Below are positions 22,358 to 32,957 of a stretch of 64,000 nucleotides of DNA, piece by piece; the first letter of the stretch is position 1; the number at the start of each line of letters is the position of its first letter. The stretch spans positions 790,560-854,559 of the forward strand of contig JAJEKB010021701.1 in NCBI GenBank assembly GCA_022393335.1, in the 5' to 3' direction. The notes beneath the pieces were generated by a model. That model worked only from the letters and a program-made list of their open reading frames with translations. It was not told the DNA's origin and searched no databases. Made by a program: the position numbers and the translations under genes. Origin of the DNA: Macrotrachela quadricornifera. Its lineage: Eukaryota; Rotifera; Eurotatoria; Philodinida; Philodinidae.

Positions 22358-23514
22358 TTTCGTTTCTCGACTTGATGCTTAAAAATGAATGAACAAGCAA
22401 TTACGAAGAATCACAATGAAAGCAGTAGCTTTGCATTACACAGCTTTAAGAATAATCAGTGAGCATTTTCCAGACGATGAAAAAACAGATTACTCAAATA
22501 GTAACTTCATAAAAAACATGTTCCAACAATAATTGATGTTTCCCCATATAAGCACATAATTTGATAAACAGAATGTGCCAAAGTGATGCAGATTTAACTG
22601 TCTCCTTTCAGTCCGATACTGAGCAAGAGTTTTCCTTTCCTCTCTTTTTTCTGCACGAAATATTTATTTTTAAATTTATTGTTTATTGGAAGGATGAAAT
22701 TATTACTTTATTGTTGTATAGTATATACTCTATGAAAATCTTTGATGTCTCAGTGTCAGATCCTTCGAAGAGTCGTCGTTTTCTGCTGGGAAAATGACTT
22801 GCTTTTGGAAGAAATATGTGGTTTAAGAGTTTTAGTATCTTGACAGAACTTCGATGAAGGTTTTCAAGGTTTTTAGGAGACTCACCATTTCTTTTAGCAC
22901 AGAATTGAGCTAGGAAATCAATGTCTTTTGACGGAGCACAGAATTTGGGTTCATGTAAGGGTTGCTAATCATGTTTTAGTGTATGAGCGTTATGGCTTTG
23001 TGAGCACGAAGCGAATGACCCGTTTCCATTCGTAATTGACAAAAGCATAGTGCTAAGCGAAGCACCACAACGTTTATGTATGCACCAGTGTCATTTCATA
23101 ACTGGGAACTAGGTATTAGTGGCACTGAATTGGGGACCTGAGAGTCCATGTTTTTTTAGACCCGAACTCGGACCGTACAAAAGCTGAATTTTCGGACCCG
23201 GACTCGTAGGTCTCTACACTGAATACTCCCAATGGTATTGGATACTGCCAGTGGCACTGGGGGTACCCAGTTTTTCCGCATGCATTTATACATATATCTT
23301 CTATATATGATTATCAAATCATCGCTTGTTTAGGAGCATTGCGCAAGGTAATCCTTTAAGATGTAAGTATCGTCAGATCTTGAAGAGATATTACATACCA
23401 GTAGCCTTACATACTAAAGGTCTATTATAAAGACATCTATTCAATTCTCTACAAGCTATTATACATAGATGCACATAACTCCTTAAAGCCTAGTATAGAA
23501 AGCATGGTAGGGAA
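22358..23514. other. Intergenic, no gene seen
   Basis: Upstream region of the pentapeptide gene followed by unremarkable sequence. The short open frame at 22561-22797 has no domain features. Confidence 0.3.
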
Positions 23515-23880
23515 CCTAACCACAACTGATCTTGAGCTAGGTGACATTCGGTCAAATTGGCTAATATTCGCGCATAAGCGTTAGGATTGGCCTAGAACTG
23601 GTCTCAAACCGGGTGACATTGACTCGGATGGCCTTATAATTCATATTTAAGCCTCCTGATTGGCCTAGAACTGGCTCAGAGCAGCTCTTAAACTGGGTGA
23701 CATTGACTAGAATGGCCTAAAAGTCATGTCTAAGCCTTATGACTGGTATAGAACGGGTCAAGAACTGGCTCAAATTAACTCTATTTGCCTAAAAGTCATA
23801 TGAAGATCTTGAAGCTGATCTGGAGTTGGTCGGGAACTGGCTCAGAACCGGTAGGATCGCCTTAAATGCATCTGGAATTG
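23515..23880. repeat. Degenerate ~75-83-bp minisatellite
   Basis: Four to five units built from 'gattggcctagaactgg', 'aaactgggtgacattgac' and 'ggcctaaaagtcat', with substitutions and small indels. No gene lies inside. Confidence 0.65.
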
Positions 23881-24648
23881 GCGTGGACTTCGTGAATTTC
23901 ATACCAATTGTTTTCAACTTTTGCCAATTGCAGAGCAATTCTCTATAATTCTATAGTGGTCATAACGACTTTATAGTACTTCTATTTAATAGCTCTTAAG
24001 TACCTAATGATTCCTCTATATAGTAGCTATGGATAACCAAGGTGATGCGCTGATGTTATAGGAAATTAGTTTCTGTGGACTCACTAAAGAAGGGATAATC
24101 CAATGAACAAATATTAAATATATATATATATATAGGACAGAAGTGGGTACTTCTAGTGGCACTCGCACCTAGTTAACTAGCACTGGTGCATGACTAACAA
24201 CGTTGAAGATAAGTATAAGGGAGGATGTAGAACAGATTGTCACTCTTGCTCTTATCTATCCTTATGCTCGGAGTTAGAATGTTTCCCTGAGTATTGCGAC
24301 GCTTCGCTCAACGTCATGAGAAATCCATAATGACGATCTTTATGTCGAGTATTTTTGAGGAGAAGGTATTTCATTCGAATTTAGGAGACTGCAACGCAAC
24401 TCATACCCCATACCTGGACCGGAAATTCCTTAGACTTAAATTCATGTTACCCATTCTTGAAAGTGTATCGCTACGAAATTTTTAGATCCTGAAAGACGTT
24501 TAATAACTTAAAGTCGAAAAACCGGTTCCTAATCAGTTGTTTGAAGACTTTATTGCATCGTCTCGAAGATTTTATCAAATTTCTCCACAAGGTCTTTGTA
24601 GGATTGAATCAGAATACCTTGAGGGTGACGATGGGGGTAAATCAAGCT
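23881..24648. other. Intergenic with TA microsatellite
   Basis: A (TA)n tract lies at about 24117-24136. No gene is seen; the plus-strand open frames near 24294 and 24541 lack features, and the second runs into the hammerhead repeats on the other strand. Confidence 0.3.
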
Positions 24649-24692
24649 GTCATGATCGCTGACGATCTTTTCTCAAGGGTCTCATCACATAG
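24649..24692 (-). ncRNA. Hammerhead ribozyme motif, copy 6 (decayed)
   Basis: On the minus strand: GTGATGA (box 1, first base changed), GACC/GATC stem II around CTTGAGAAAA, a box 2 eroded to GTCA, stem III GCGATC, then the cleavage position before ATGACAGCTTGA. Its relation to copies 7 and 8 is clear from the tail. Confidence 0.5.
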
Positions 24693-24749
24693 CTGTATAC
24701 ATTATAAACATTCAGCTGTTTATAAGAGGGGTGAGGATGAGTCAAGCTA

Positions 24750-24793
24750 CCATGATCGTGATTTTGTCCTTGCTTCAAGGACTCATCAGATGG
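24750..24793 (-). ncRNA. Hammerhead ribozyme motif, copy 7
   Basis: On the minus strand: stem I CCAT with ATGG, a perfect CTGATGA box, stem II GTCC/GGAC around TTGAAGCAA, box 2 reading AAAA in place of GAAA, stem III TCACGA-like, and the UC cleavage site. Only the box 2 G is lost. The tail GGTAGCTTGACTCATCCTCA is shared with copy 8. Confidence 0.7.
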
Positions 24794-24936
24794 CATAAAT
24801 TGTAATACTACGAAATCTGTTCGAATGATCAGTCAATGATAGACAATCACAAATAAGATTTCATTGCGAAAACAATCACTTGAATATTAGCTAAAAGCTA
24901 AGTTAAATATCGGTTTTTCAGAGGTGACTTAAGCTA

Positions 24937-24980
24937 CCATGATCACGATTTCATTCTTGCTTAAGGGACTTATCAGATGA
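24937..24980 (-). ncRNA. Hammerhead ribozyme motif, copy 8
   Basis: On the minus strand: stem I TCAT/ATGG (one G-U), CTGATAA (invariant G changed), stem II partly unpaired around CTTAAGCAAG, GAAA intact, stem III ATCGTGAT, UC cleavage site. It sits 187 bases from copy 7; the intervening 'atcacaaataagattt' also occurs between copies 10 and 11. Confidence 0.65.
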
Positions 24981-25629
24981 GTTTGTTCATTTTGGAAAGG
25001 TTCTATTACGAAAGTTCAAGTCAGCACAGATCAATTCGTTGTTTAAGAGAGTCCACAAGACCATTGAGCATCATACCATACATCGAGGCACTCGATAAAA
25101 CTTGGCTTCTTGATCTGATGTTCTCATTTTATTCAGCACCATCTAAAACCTCTAAAATCAAATTTTTAGTCCATTTGGTTGAGCTGATGAACGATTAGCT
25201 CAATTTTACTATCAAGTATTCACAAATTTATTTGAAAAATATGATAAAAAATCATCACTATAAAGTTGAGTTATTTTAGCCGACAAAAAATTAACAAAAC
25301 TTTTAGTATAATATACCAGAACATAGAGCGTGAAAAGCTGAACAAAATGATGTGCTTACATATTACTTTTCAATGGATTAAAATTACATTATTAGTCAAA
25401 ATACTTTCTACGACTGCTTATTTTTGGAGTGCACTGTTGAAAAAAGGATAGAATAATAAACCATAAAAAAGGGTTTATTAGCCTCATAAATTCTATGTCA
25501 AATTTTCATATATCCTTTTACTGTACATGAAGATTCGATACATCCTTTTTAAGTCTATGCTAATTTCATAAACTCTTTATGGGTTTACCACACGTAGCGT
25601 TTTCATGAACTCTTCCACTGTCACCAAAA
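24981..25629. other. Flank of the mariner insertion
   Basis: Mostly AT-rich. The last part, just before TA 25630, appears to be coding: read in the frame that continues beyond the mariner, it is open from about 25601 (RFHELFHCHQN-). Confidence 0.35.
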
Positions 25630-25631
25630 TA

Positions 25632-27046
25632 TCTCGTTGACGCATAAGTTCTGAGAATTTTTTTTTCTGGTTTAACAATAACTTTATTTTTCAACAAAGA
25701 TACGCAGCATCAATCAACAATATAATCGCCATTGTTTTATGTGTATTTCTTTTGTTCTTGTTCTCTCAAGGTCAAAAAAACATTGAAATTGACCTTGATC
25801 GTTTCTGTTCTTATTACGCAATAATATATCTATTATTGCGTAATAACATTTCTTTTGCGTATGTTGTAATACGTCATGCTGTTATCGTTTTATATATATA
25901 TTCTCTTCTATTCTCTTGTTACCTTGTTTATGATTAAATGGATAAAAAAAAACATTCATATTCGCCACTGTATGCTCTACGAGTTCGATCGAAGCTCAAC
26001 ACCACCTGAAGCAACAAAGAATATTCAAGTGGTATATGGCGAGGAAGCGGTCGGCACTTCCATTTGTTACCAATGGTTTTCCAAGTTTCGTTCCAAAGAT
26101 GCCACTTTGACAGATATACCTCGCTCCGCGCGACCTGTGGACTTTGACAATGAAGCGTTGCAAGCTTTACTCGACGCTGATCCACATCAAACAACACGCG
26201 AATTAGCCGAACAACTCAACTGTAACCACTCGACAGTGGAGCGTCATCTTCGTGCTCTCGGTAAGGTACATAAGAATGGACGTTCAATTTCACACCAATT
26301 ATCCAAAGAGAACTTGGTTCAGCGAGCATCTATTTGTGCTTCTTTGCTATCCAGACAAAAGCATAAGCCCTTTTTGGATCGAATTGTCACTGGAGATGAA
26401 AAATGGGTGTGTTATATCAACGTGTGCCACAGGAGGCAGTGGCTTGATTTTGGCCAAAAGCCATTTCTAAATATAAAAACCAGACATGCATCCAAAGAAG
26501 ATAATGTTGTGCATCTGGTGGGATATGAAAGGTGTCATCTATTTCGAGCTGTTAGATATTAATCAAATGATTATCACCAAAGTCTACTCTCAACAATTGC
26601 AGCAATTGAATGAAGTTCTATCTCAAAAGCGACCGGCTTTGGTGAATCAAAAAGTTGTCATCCTTCTCCATGACAACAGTCGACCTCATGTAGCACAGTT
26701 GACTCAGCAAAAAATCGAACAGTTAGGATGGGAAGTTCTTTCGCACCCGCCGTGGTCACCAGACCTTGCACCATCCGACCAACATCTGTTCCTAACTCTG
26801 CGTAATTACATGTGCAATAAACACTACGAAGACTTCGATGAGCTGAAACTCGATCTAACTGCGTTCTTCGAATCAAAATCGGGTAGTTTCTACAGACGTG
26901 GAATTGAACTATTACCAGAAAGATGGGCGAATGTTGTCGAAAATAATGGCGATTATATTGTTGATTGATGTTGCATATCTTTGTTGAAAAATAAAGTTAT
27001 TGTTAAATCAGAAAAAAAAATTCTCAGAACTTATGCGCCAACGGGA
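25632..27046 (+). mobile_element. Mariner element (D,D34D), complete ends, dead transposase
   Basis: About 100-bp terminal inverted repeats start TCTCGTTGACGCATAAG on the left, mirrored by CTTATGCGCCAACGGGA on the right. Both sit next to TA dinucleotides (25630-25631 and 27047-27048), the target duplication typical of mariners. The element is 1415 bp and holds one transposase-derived gene. The two TIRs differ at only a few positions, so the insertion is not very old. It sits inside an open reading frame of another gene. Confidence 0.9.
25938..26968 (+). pseudogene. Mariner transposase, frameshifted
   Basis: The N-terminal DNA-binding half (HIRHCMLYEFDRSS, then NCNHSTVERHLRALG helix-turn-helix) is open from about 25950. 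The first catalytic D lies in TGDEKWVCYIN. A frameshift near 26480 moves the rest to another frame, where HDNSRPHVA and WSPDLAPSD give the second and third D with 34 residues between, as in the mariner D,D34D signature. The likely ATG at 25938 is itself out of frame through an A-run. The C-terminus ERWANVVENNGDYIVD is intact. Cut-and-paste activity is not expected. Confidence 0.88.
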
Positions 27047-27048
27047 TA

Positions 27049-27480
27049 CATTGAAACAAATGCTCGTGAAAGAAAATATTGCTTTGTTTGAGCATCGTCT
27101 TAGATCAACACGATCTCATGCAGCAACTAATCTAGTTGATCATATGATAGATGATATCGACAAGATGCTTAAAAACACAAATGAAACTGTCGGAAAATAT
27201 CAAATCACTTGCTCTATATCGAATGAAATTAAGAGATTACAAGTCTTGAAGAGAGATTTTATCCATCAAGTCACCCATACAAGTCGTAGAGTGGCAGATA
27301 ATTTTCAGACAATGATACAAATCGAACAAAACAATAGATTTACGAAATCACCTAGAGAATGACAAAATATAGTGCTCAGTGCTATTGAGATGCGTCGATT
27401 ACATATGATAGAAGGTGCGAATTTTATCGTAAAACATAAACTGTCAATATGTTTCAGTATGAGCAATGATCTACAATCGT
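27049..27480 (+). pseudogene. Exon of an unrecognised gene split by the mariner
   Basis: Right of the mariner the frame TLKQMLVKENIALFEHRL continues to TGA 27360 and, past that stop, for about 30 more codons. It is helical and charged. Removing the mariner and one TA joins it in frame to HELFHCHQN- on the left. The family was not recognised. The native start and the exon limits are unclear. Confidence 0.4.
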
Positions 27481-28009
27481 GACACTAATTGAATATTCAA
27501 CTGGAACAAAAAGATCTGTATAGAACAACTCAATTCGTATCAAACATCAACATTACATTGATCCATAAGCATGCTATACTTTTCTTTTAAATATTCCTAT
27601 GCAAACTTGTAGCAACTGATTCTCATCCTTTCTCATTCAGCTAGAATATTTCAAAGTGTACTTTTTACTCCAGTATACTTCAATTAACATTATACTATCG
27701 AAACTTTCTTTTATTTTTTTTATTTTTCTTTTCATCCTTTTCATCTTAATTTTTATTCTAGATTTTGTCGATCATAATTCAACACTTATTCAGTATTTAT
27801 TTCTTCCAAAACTTGCCAACCGAATCTACAACTCTCCATGTATTTTAAGTTTCATCCAAGACCCATACAGAACCAAATGAAAATTGACCAAGAATCGACT
27901 CCCGCAAGGTAACAGTCGGGACTAGCCAATTAGTTTTTCTTTTCCTAAAAAACAGCGATTATTCACTTTTCGAATGAATCTGCTTCTTTGACATCTGCAG
28001 AAATCTTAT
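27481..28009. other. Intergenic, no gene seen
   Basis: AT-rich with a pyrimidine-rich tract near 27705-27760. The open frame there is low-complexity. The sequence after about 27890 may already belong to the repeat carrying hammerhead copy 9. Confidence 0.3.
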
Positions 28010-28058
28010 ACCATCTCAAGAAAGATCTACATAACCAGGGATCGAAATCGGTCGTGGT
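28010..28058 (+). ncRNA. Hammerhead ribozyme relic, copy 9
   Basis: ACCAT and GTGGT pair as stem I (one G-U). Box 1 has decayed to CTCAAGA. GATC/GATC forms stem II, GAAA is at 28044-28047, stem III is ATCGGT-like and UC precedes GTGG. The tail 'ctcacaccctcaccctca' matches the family. It is inactive by its box 1. Confidence 0.5.
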
Positions 28059-28307
28059 AGTTATATATTATACTCACACCCTCACCCTCATCAGAACGAT
28101 ATAAATCGAAAGTACTTTGTAGACAGCACTACTTGTATGAAATGCGAAAGCCAGTGATGAAGCATGATGATAAACGGCATGCATTGTGTTTGAAACAAAT
28201 AGAGAATTGTCAGTAATCAACTCGTTGTAGTCGAAAACCTTTATGAAAGTGTAAAGAAACGTTTTTTTCTCAGAGAAAACCGTTTTTCGCGAAAAATATG
28301 CATATCT

Positions 28308-28616
28308 TGCTGAAAGCGTATCTGCTCAACGATACGTGATAGAAGGCTCGGCCTTGCGTGGAATAAAAGAGGAGCCTTTGCTGCATCTAGAGACCATGTT
28401 AAAATAAAAAACCTATTTAAAACATCTTGGGTTCGATCGCACGCAAAATCTTCGAAGTTCAATTAAGGACTTTATTCATCAGTAACTAATTGAATTGGAC
28501 AGCAACGTAACCCCCAGAAGCTATTCTTTCTAATGGTGAAAGGTCGAGATCTCTAGCTTGAAACGATCGGGAGATATTCATCTTAGAGTTTTCACCATCT
28601 ACTTTTGGCGCCAACA
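28308..28616 (-). mobile_element. Solo LTR, 309 bp
   Basis: On the minus strand it begins TGTTGGCGCCAAAAGTAGAT and ends TACGCTTTCAGCA, the TG...CA ends of an LTR. A second copy of the same length and high similarity lies at 60437-60745 on the opposite strand. No internal retrotransposon sequence adjoins, so both are solo LTRs left by recombination (inference). A target duplication is not clear. It lies just upstream of the ART-TPR pseudogene. Confidence 0.75.
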
Positions 28617-28676
28617 TTAGAAGACCATGAATAACACTATATGCCGAATGATCCAATTAAATGGTACACAAAGATA

Positions 28677-29921
28677 TGTGTCTCTTTCGACAATTGAATG
28701 AAGCATTACGACTAAGAAAAGTTGATTTATTAATTGAATTAAGTTCGTTTATTTCCGATCTACACGTACAGTTAACTCAAGAAAATATTTCTTAGCAAGC
28801 TAACTAGTAGTTCATCAACTCAAATTGTTTATCATGGTTAACAAATACAAAATTCAGTTGGATCATTTTTATCCGTAAACTCATTTCTGTCAACAACAGA
28901 ATATAATACAATTGTAAGTATTTTTGCAGGAGAAGGTAACAATCCCGATTCTGAGTTGATTCCTCTCGTAATGAAAATAAAAATCGACCGAACAATGAAA
29001 AATTAAAAACCTGATGCTAATATCAAACATTTCATATTACTCCCCGACAAAAAAGAAATTCTGTTTATGCTAGGTACTGTTTTTCGAATTGTTAATCTGG
29101 AAAAACATGAACATAATAAATGGATTCTATCATTAGATCTATGTAATGAAGATGATCAAGATTACCAACAAATATTCGAACATGAAAAACGTCAATTAAT
29201 AGGTGAAAATCCAACTTATTATTATTTAGGTGAATTAATGTTTCATGTCGGTGATCATGATGCGAGTGAAAAATATTTCAATGAATATTTGAAAATGTCT
29301 ACTAATATGACAGATATCAGCCAATGTTATACTTGCCTTAGTAAAGTACATGAACGAAAACAGAATACAAAACTTGACACAGAGTACATCAAAGCATCAT
29401 CTGACATTTTAAAAAATCAGCAAGAAGCTATTACAGATCGAAATGTTCTTCAAGAACTTACACAAGCATTCGATAAGACATTCCTAAACAAAGAGGAGAA
29501 TTGTGATATTCATATACTCCAAGCTCTTATACATGAGAATGAGCATCCTGATTTAGCTATTGTAAATCATAGCAAAACATTAATGATTCAAAAGAGACGA
29601 TTGCCTGAAGATCATCCAGATATAGCTTCTACACTCTTTCAAATGGGTCATTCCTATATAAACCTAAAACAGTACGAACACGCAGAATAATTGATGCAAG
29701 AAGCGTTGAAGATACATCTTAAATCATTGCCCGGTAATCATCGTGATCTCGCCCTGTCATATAGTCATCTCGGTACACTTTATTGTATCATGATGAAAAA
29801 AAAATCAGCTTTAGAATATTATCGCAAAGCACGTGAGATACATCCCGCCTCGGGTGTACCTGATGCAGCTAATCTTTGGATACCTGAAACAGCTATTAAG
29901 CGTTTACAAGATGATGTTTAG
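28677..29921 (+). pseudogene. ADP-ribosyltransferase-TPR protein, decayed
   Basis: Remnant of a bdelloid-type NAD:arginine ADP-ribosyltransferase followed by tetratricopeptide repeats. A first block (LNEALRLRKVDLLIEL) is joined by a small frameshift near 28795 to the transferase core. The R-S-E layout can be traced: VYHGQ-like position with H where R is usual, NSFLSTT for the S motif, and KKEILFMLGTVFRI for the glutamate motif. TPR helices follow (YYYLGELMFHVGDHDASEKY, TLFQMGHSYINLKQYEHAE, LALSYSHLGTLYC). In-frame TAA stops lie at 28839, 29004 and 29688; the main frame is otherwise kept from about 28800 to TAG 29919. The lost R would also prevent NAD binding. A solo LTR is only 60 bases upstream. 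Typical of expanded bdelloid families. Confidence 0.75.
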
Positions 29922-30599
29922 GACATTTTATCGATATCATTAAAATCATTTCAACAGCAAAGGACTCTTCCAGTTTTTCACTAAGTTTTCGCATTGACAT
30001 CTTTCATCCAGTTTTAATTTTTGTGAAGTAAACGGTCTTTAAAATTACATGCCTTGTTTTTTATCCAGTAAAACCGAAGATCACTATACTTTTATTGCCA
30101 ACTATAAGAATAATGTAATGGTTTTAGACGACATCCTGACCTTCATAATAGTGATGATCGTTTGCAAACAATATTATTTATCGTTTTACTTAGGGGTATC
30201 TAAAAATAGTGGCACCGACATTTTAGTACCACATACTGAGCTTGATAAAAGTTTCTTTTTACATAAGATGATAGATCAAAAATGCTCCTTTTTTATGCTA
30301 TTTGATCATACTTCAGTTGACATCATAATAACAAAACCCTAATAAGACTAGTTTGCCTAACATGTGTAATGGTTACAGAAGTTCATATTGTCTCCAATAT
30401 GCATTCTTTTCTTGATCTTTTCTTTCTTTTTTCTTCTTTCTTTTATTCTTTTCTCGCGTCTCTTCTGAGACTTTCTCATTTATCATGTGTATATGAAGGC
30501 ACATGCCTCTTTTTGTATATGTGCGGCGTACTATTCCATTCTATAGAAAGTCAAAGAAGTAAAGTTAAATCGAATTTTAACACTCTTCATTTTTTTTCA
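29922..30599. other. Intergenic, no gene seen
   Basis: 3' flank of the ART-TPR remnant and AT-rich sequence with a pyrimidine tract near 30410-30460. Open frames here are low-complexity. Confidence 0.3.
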
Positions 30600-31457
30600 A
30601 TGAAAGTACTCTTGAAAATATTAAAGAAATTCGTAGTATTGTTAGTAGTAATCCTCTTATTGAAAAAGCAGAAATACAAGAGCATACTGGTCTAAGTTAT
30701 GATCCCGTTCATAGAATATTACCTGATCATCTGGAACTTAGAAAAATTACTGCTCGTTACATACCGAAACAGCTAACGAATTATCAACAGAATGAACGAG
30801 TTTGAGTGTACAAAGGAAATCTGTCAAGATTTGAAGAAGGAAGATGGCGTTTATGTGACGTGGTAACAGGTGATAAATCATGCTTTTTTCCATCAGCAAA
30901 CTAATCGAAAAGTTTTCAATGCTGTTTGGATGACAAAAGAAGATCCTCTACCCACACTAGTGCGACGAAATAACTTTTCTCCCAAAACTTTATTTTGCAT
31001 TTTCTTTAAATCAACTGATTCTCTACTAATCCATAGTGTCGACTGTGGGCAGACTATCGATCTCCAATATCACATCAAACACTGTTTGCAACCTGTTCTC
31101 CAAGAAATCAAGAAACAAAGATCTCTCTCAGGTACTCATGCCATCAAACTTCATCATGATAACGGAAGAGCATGTGTTCATAGAGATGTCCTCAATTATT
31201 TTCGTTCAGAAGAAGTTACTATAGTACCACAAACACCCAATTCTCCAGATCTGTCTCCTTGTGATTTTTGGTCATTCGACTTAGTCAAACGAAATCTAAC
31301 TGATCAAACTAGTTCCGAATCGTTACATTACGCTATAACCAAGTTCATGTATTCTTTGCATGAAGAAGAGTACAGAAAAACGTTTGATCAATGGATTCAA
31401 AGAATGCAACTGTGTGTAGATAATCAAGATAATTACTTTGAACATCTAGTGAAATAA
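30600..31457 (+). pseudogene. Second mariner-type transposase, decayed
   Basis: A different lineage from the copy at 25.9 kb. The first part (30600-30805) has a helix-turn-helix-like EIQEHTGLSYDPVHRIL and ends at a TGA after QQNERV. A frameshifted piece keeps RWRLCDVVTGDKS with the first catalytic D. The long frame from 30870 carries LFCIFFKSTDSLLIH, then HHDNGRACVH and NSPDLSPCDFW, whose aspartates are 34 residues apart (D,D34D). It ends DNQDNYFEHLVK. Terminal repeats could not be found, so boundaries are unknown. Confidence 0.8.
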
Positions 31458-31775
31458 AAACTACTTGAACTTGTTTATGTATTTTCAATTTTTGGGTGTG
31501 CTAATATGAATAAACAATAAATTTTGAAAAGAGGCGCATACATGTATAACTTGAAGATTTACTTTAAGTATTCAGCTATTCGGGTTTTGGAACTTCGACC
31601 CATGAGCACTGGAGTTCCACTACTTTTGATTATGTTTCGAAGTTTTATTCACCTAAAAATTCATGTGTGCGAATGTAAGCATTGTACAGTCGACAACAAA
31701 AAAAACAAATCTAATAGTTTGTTCTTTTTCATTATTTCAGCCTTTCGTCGCGTGAGAACTGTCGAATAAGGAAAA

Positions 31776-32102
31776 TTAAGTTGGATCATCGGTATTGAGT
31801 TCAAAACGTGTTTTCTTATGAGCAGCTTTTGTTGGCGTTTTTTGTAGAATAAAAGTAGCAAGTATAGAGAGAGGAATAAGAGTGGATGTCAATGAATACG
31901 AGTAGTTTTGTAGATGCTGTGGATGTGAATGTTGTTGTGACAGTATTGGAAGAATACCGGTACTCGGAATTTGTTGAACGTCGATCGATGTTAATGGTGC
32001 TCTGAAGGTCAACTTTCGAGCAGTTGGTCGAATTGATTTACCCCTTGGCTGCGGCGTATCTCCAACTAAAATTGCATTATCGAAGTTGGAAGTGGTGGCC
32101 AT
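31776..32102 (-). CDS. Hypothetical small protein with C-terminal membrane segment
   Basis: A 108-residue frame from ATG 32102. It starts MATTSNFDNAILVGDTPQPRG, has a basic middle (RPTARKLTFRAP) and one probable membrane segment near residues 68-88 (STLIPLSILATFIL), then a charged tail. No family is recognised. It lies 27 bases after the next minus-strand frame, in the same orientation, so the two could be exons or parts of one transcript, but no phase-consistent intron joins them. Confidence 0.4.
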   Translation of the reverse strand: MATTSNFDNAILVGDTPQPRGKSIRPTARKLTFRAPLTSIDVQQIPSTGILPILSQQHSHPQHLQNYSYSLTSTLIPLSILATFILQKTPTKAAHKKTRFELNTDDPT

Positions 32103-32129
32103 CTTTTCTTCAGTTTCGTAAACACAATC

Positions 32130-32474
32130 CTATACATCTGGTTTCTTGCAGGCATCCATGCAGTCTTTTATTTTAATCAAATAATCAGCCAGTTTATTAA
32201 TAAATGTATTAACAGTATTTAACTCCCAATTCTTGTTCACAACGTTTTTAATAAAGTATATCGTTGCCCTTCTTGAATTACTCTTTTTTTCTTTCACCAG
32301 TTTTCCTTCAAAATTTAGATGCAAAAGTAAGAAGATGACCGAATATAAATTCTCACCTATTTTAGCACCATCTAGCTTCCTGACAGCATCATGAAGATCA
32401 CTTGCTTTAAATCCTCCATGATTTCGACTGATAAGAATCCATGGTGAGGATGAGAGTGAGGTTGGAAATCTCAT
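32130..32474 (-). CDS. Hypothetical protein, possible 51-bp retained intron
   Basis: A 114-residue frame from ATG 32474 with SRNHGGFKASDLHDAVRKL and a helical C-terminus (NTFINKLADYLIKIKDC). Inside it lies GTGAGAATT...TTTTGAAG, a 51-base stretch with good splice ends and a length divisible by three. Spliced and unspliced forms therefore both stay in frame. No family is recognised. The ORF could be an inner exon of a longer gene. Confidence 0.4.
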   Translation of the reverse strand: MRFPTSLSSSPWILISRNHGGFKASDLHDAVRKLDGAKIGENLYSVIFLLLHLNFEGKLVKEKKSNSRRATIYFIKNVVNKNWELNTVNTFINKLADYLIKIKDCMDACKKPDV

Positions 32475-32957
32475 AAAGACATCAAACAGGACGGGAGAGA
32501 AAACCTAGTAAACACGATTTACTGGAAATTCAGCAATATTGTCGGAATTACGTTGTTGAAATGCTTGTTACCGAATTTCCATTTTACTATAAACACAACA
32601 AGCAAATTGAAGTTGAGGACCAAAATGTGATAAACGCATCAGCCAAGTGTGAATAGTTGAATAGTCGAAAAATATTTTTCGAGTCGAACCGAGTTTTCGA
32701 TTTTCACACTACTGGTGTCTTTCTCTTTTTTTCTGAGCAAAATAGTGAGCCTTTCTGTGCAAGTAAAATAGTGATTTTGTCTCTTTTCATCTGAGATAAA
32801 AAACATTATCTCTATCCTTCTATGAGAAAAAATAAATCTGTACCTCTCTCAGCGATCTACATGTATATAAAGATGAAGTGGGACTGTAGGATTATACCAT
32901 TTACAAACTTGCTCAATCCATCTATCACTCTCTCTTTCAAGCATCGAACAATTATAG
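32475..32957. promoter_or_regulatory. Upstream region with TATA-like box
   Basis: Sequence between the minus-strand hypothetical gene and the secreted peptide. A TATATAAAG at about 32864 lies about 95 bases before the peptide's ATG, a plausible core promoter. Nothing else is identified. Confidence 0.35.

Noticed and set aside
32102..32130. Single gene joining the two minus-strand hypothetical ORFs
   Set aside because: A GTATAG...TTTTAG intron can be drawn between them, but it gives the wrong phase for the second frame.
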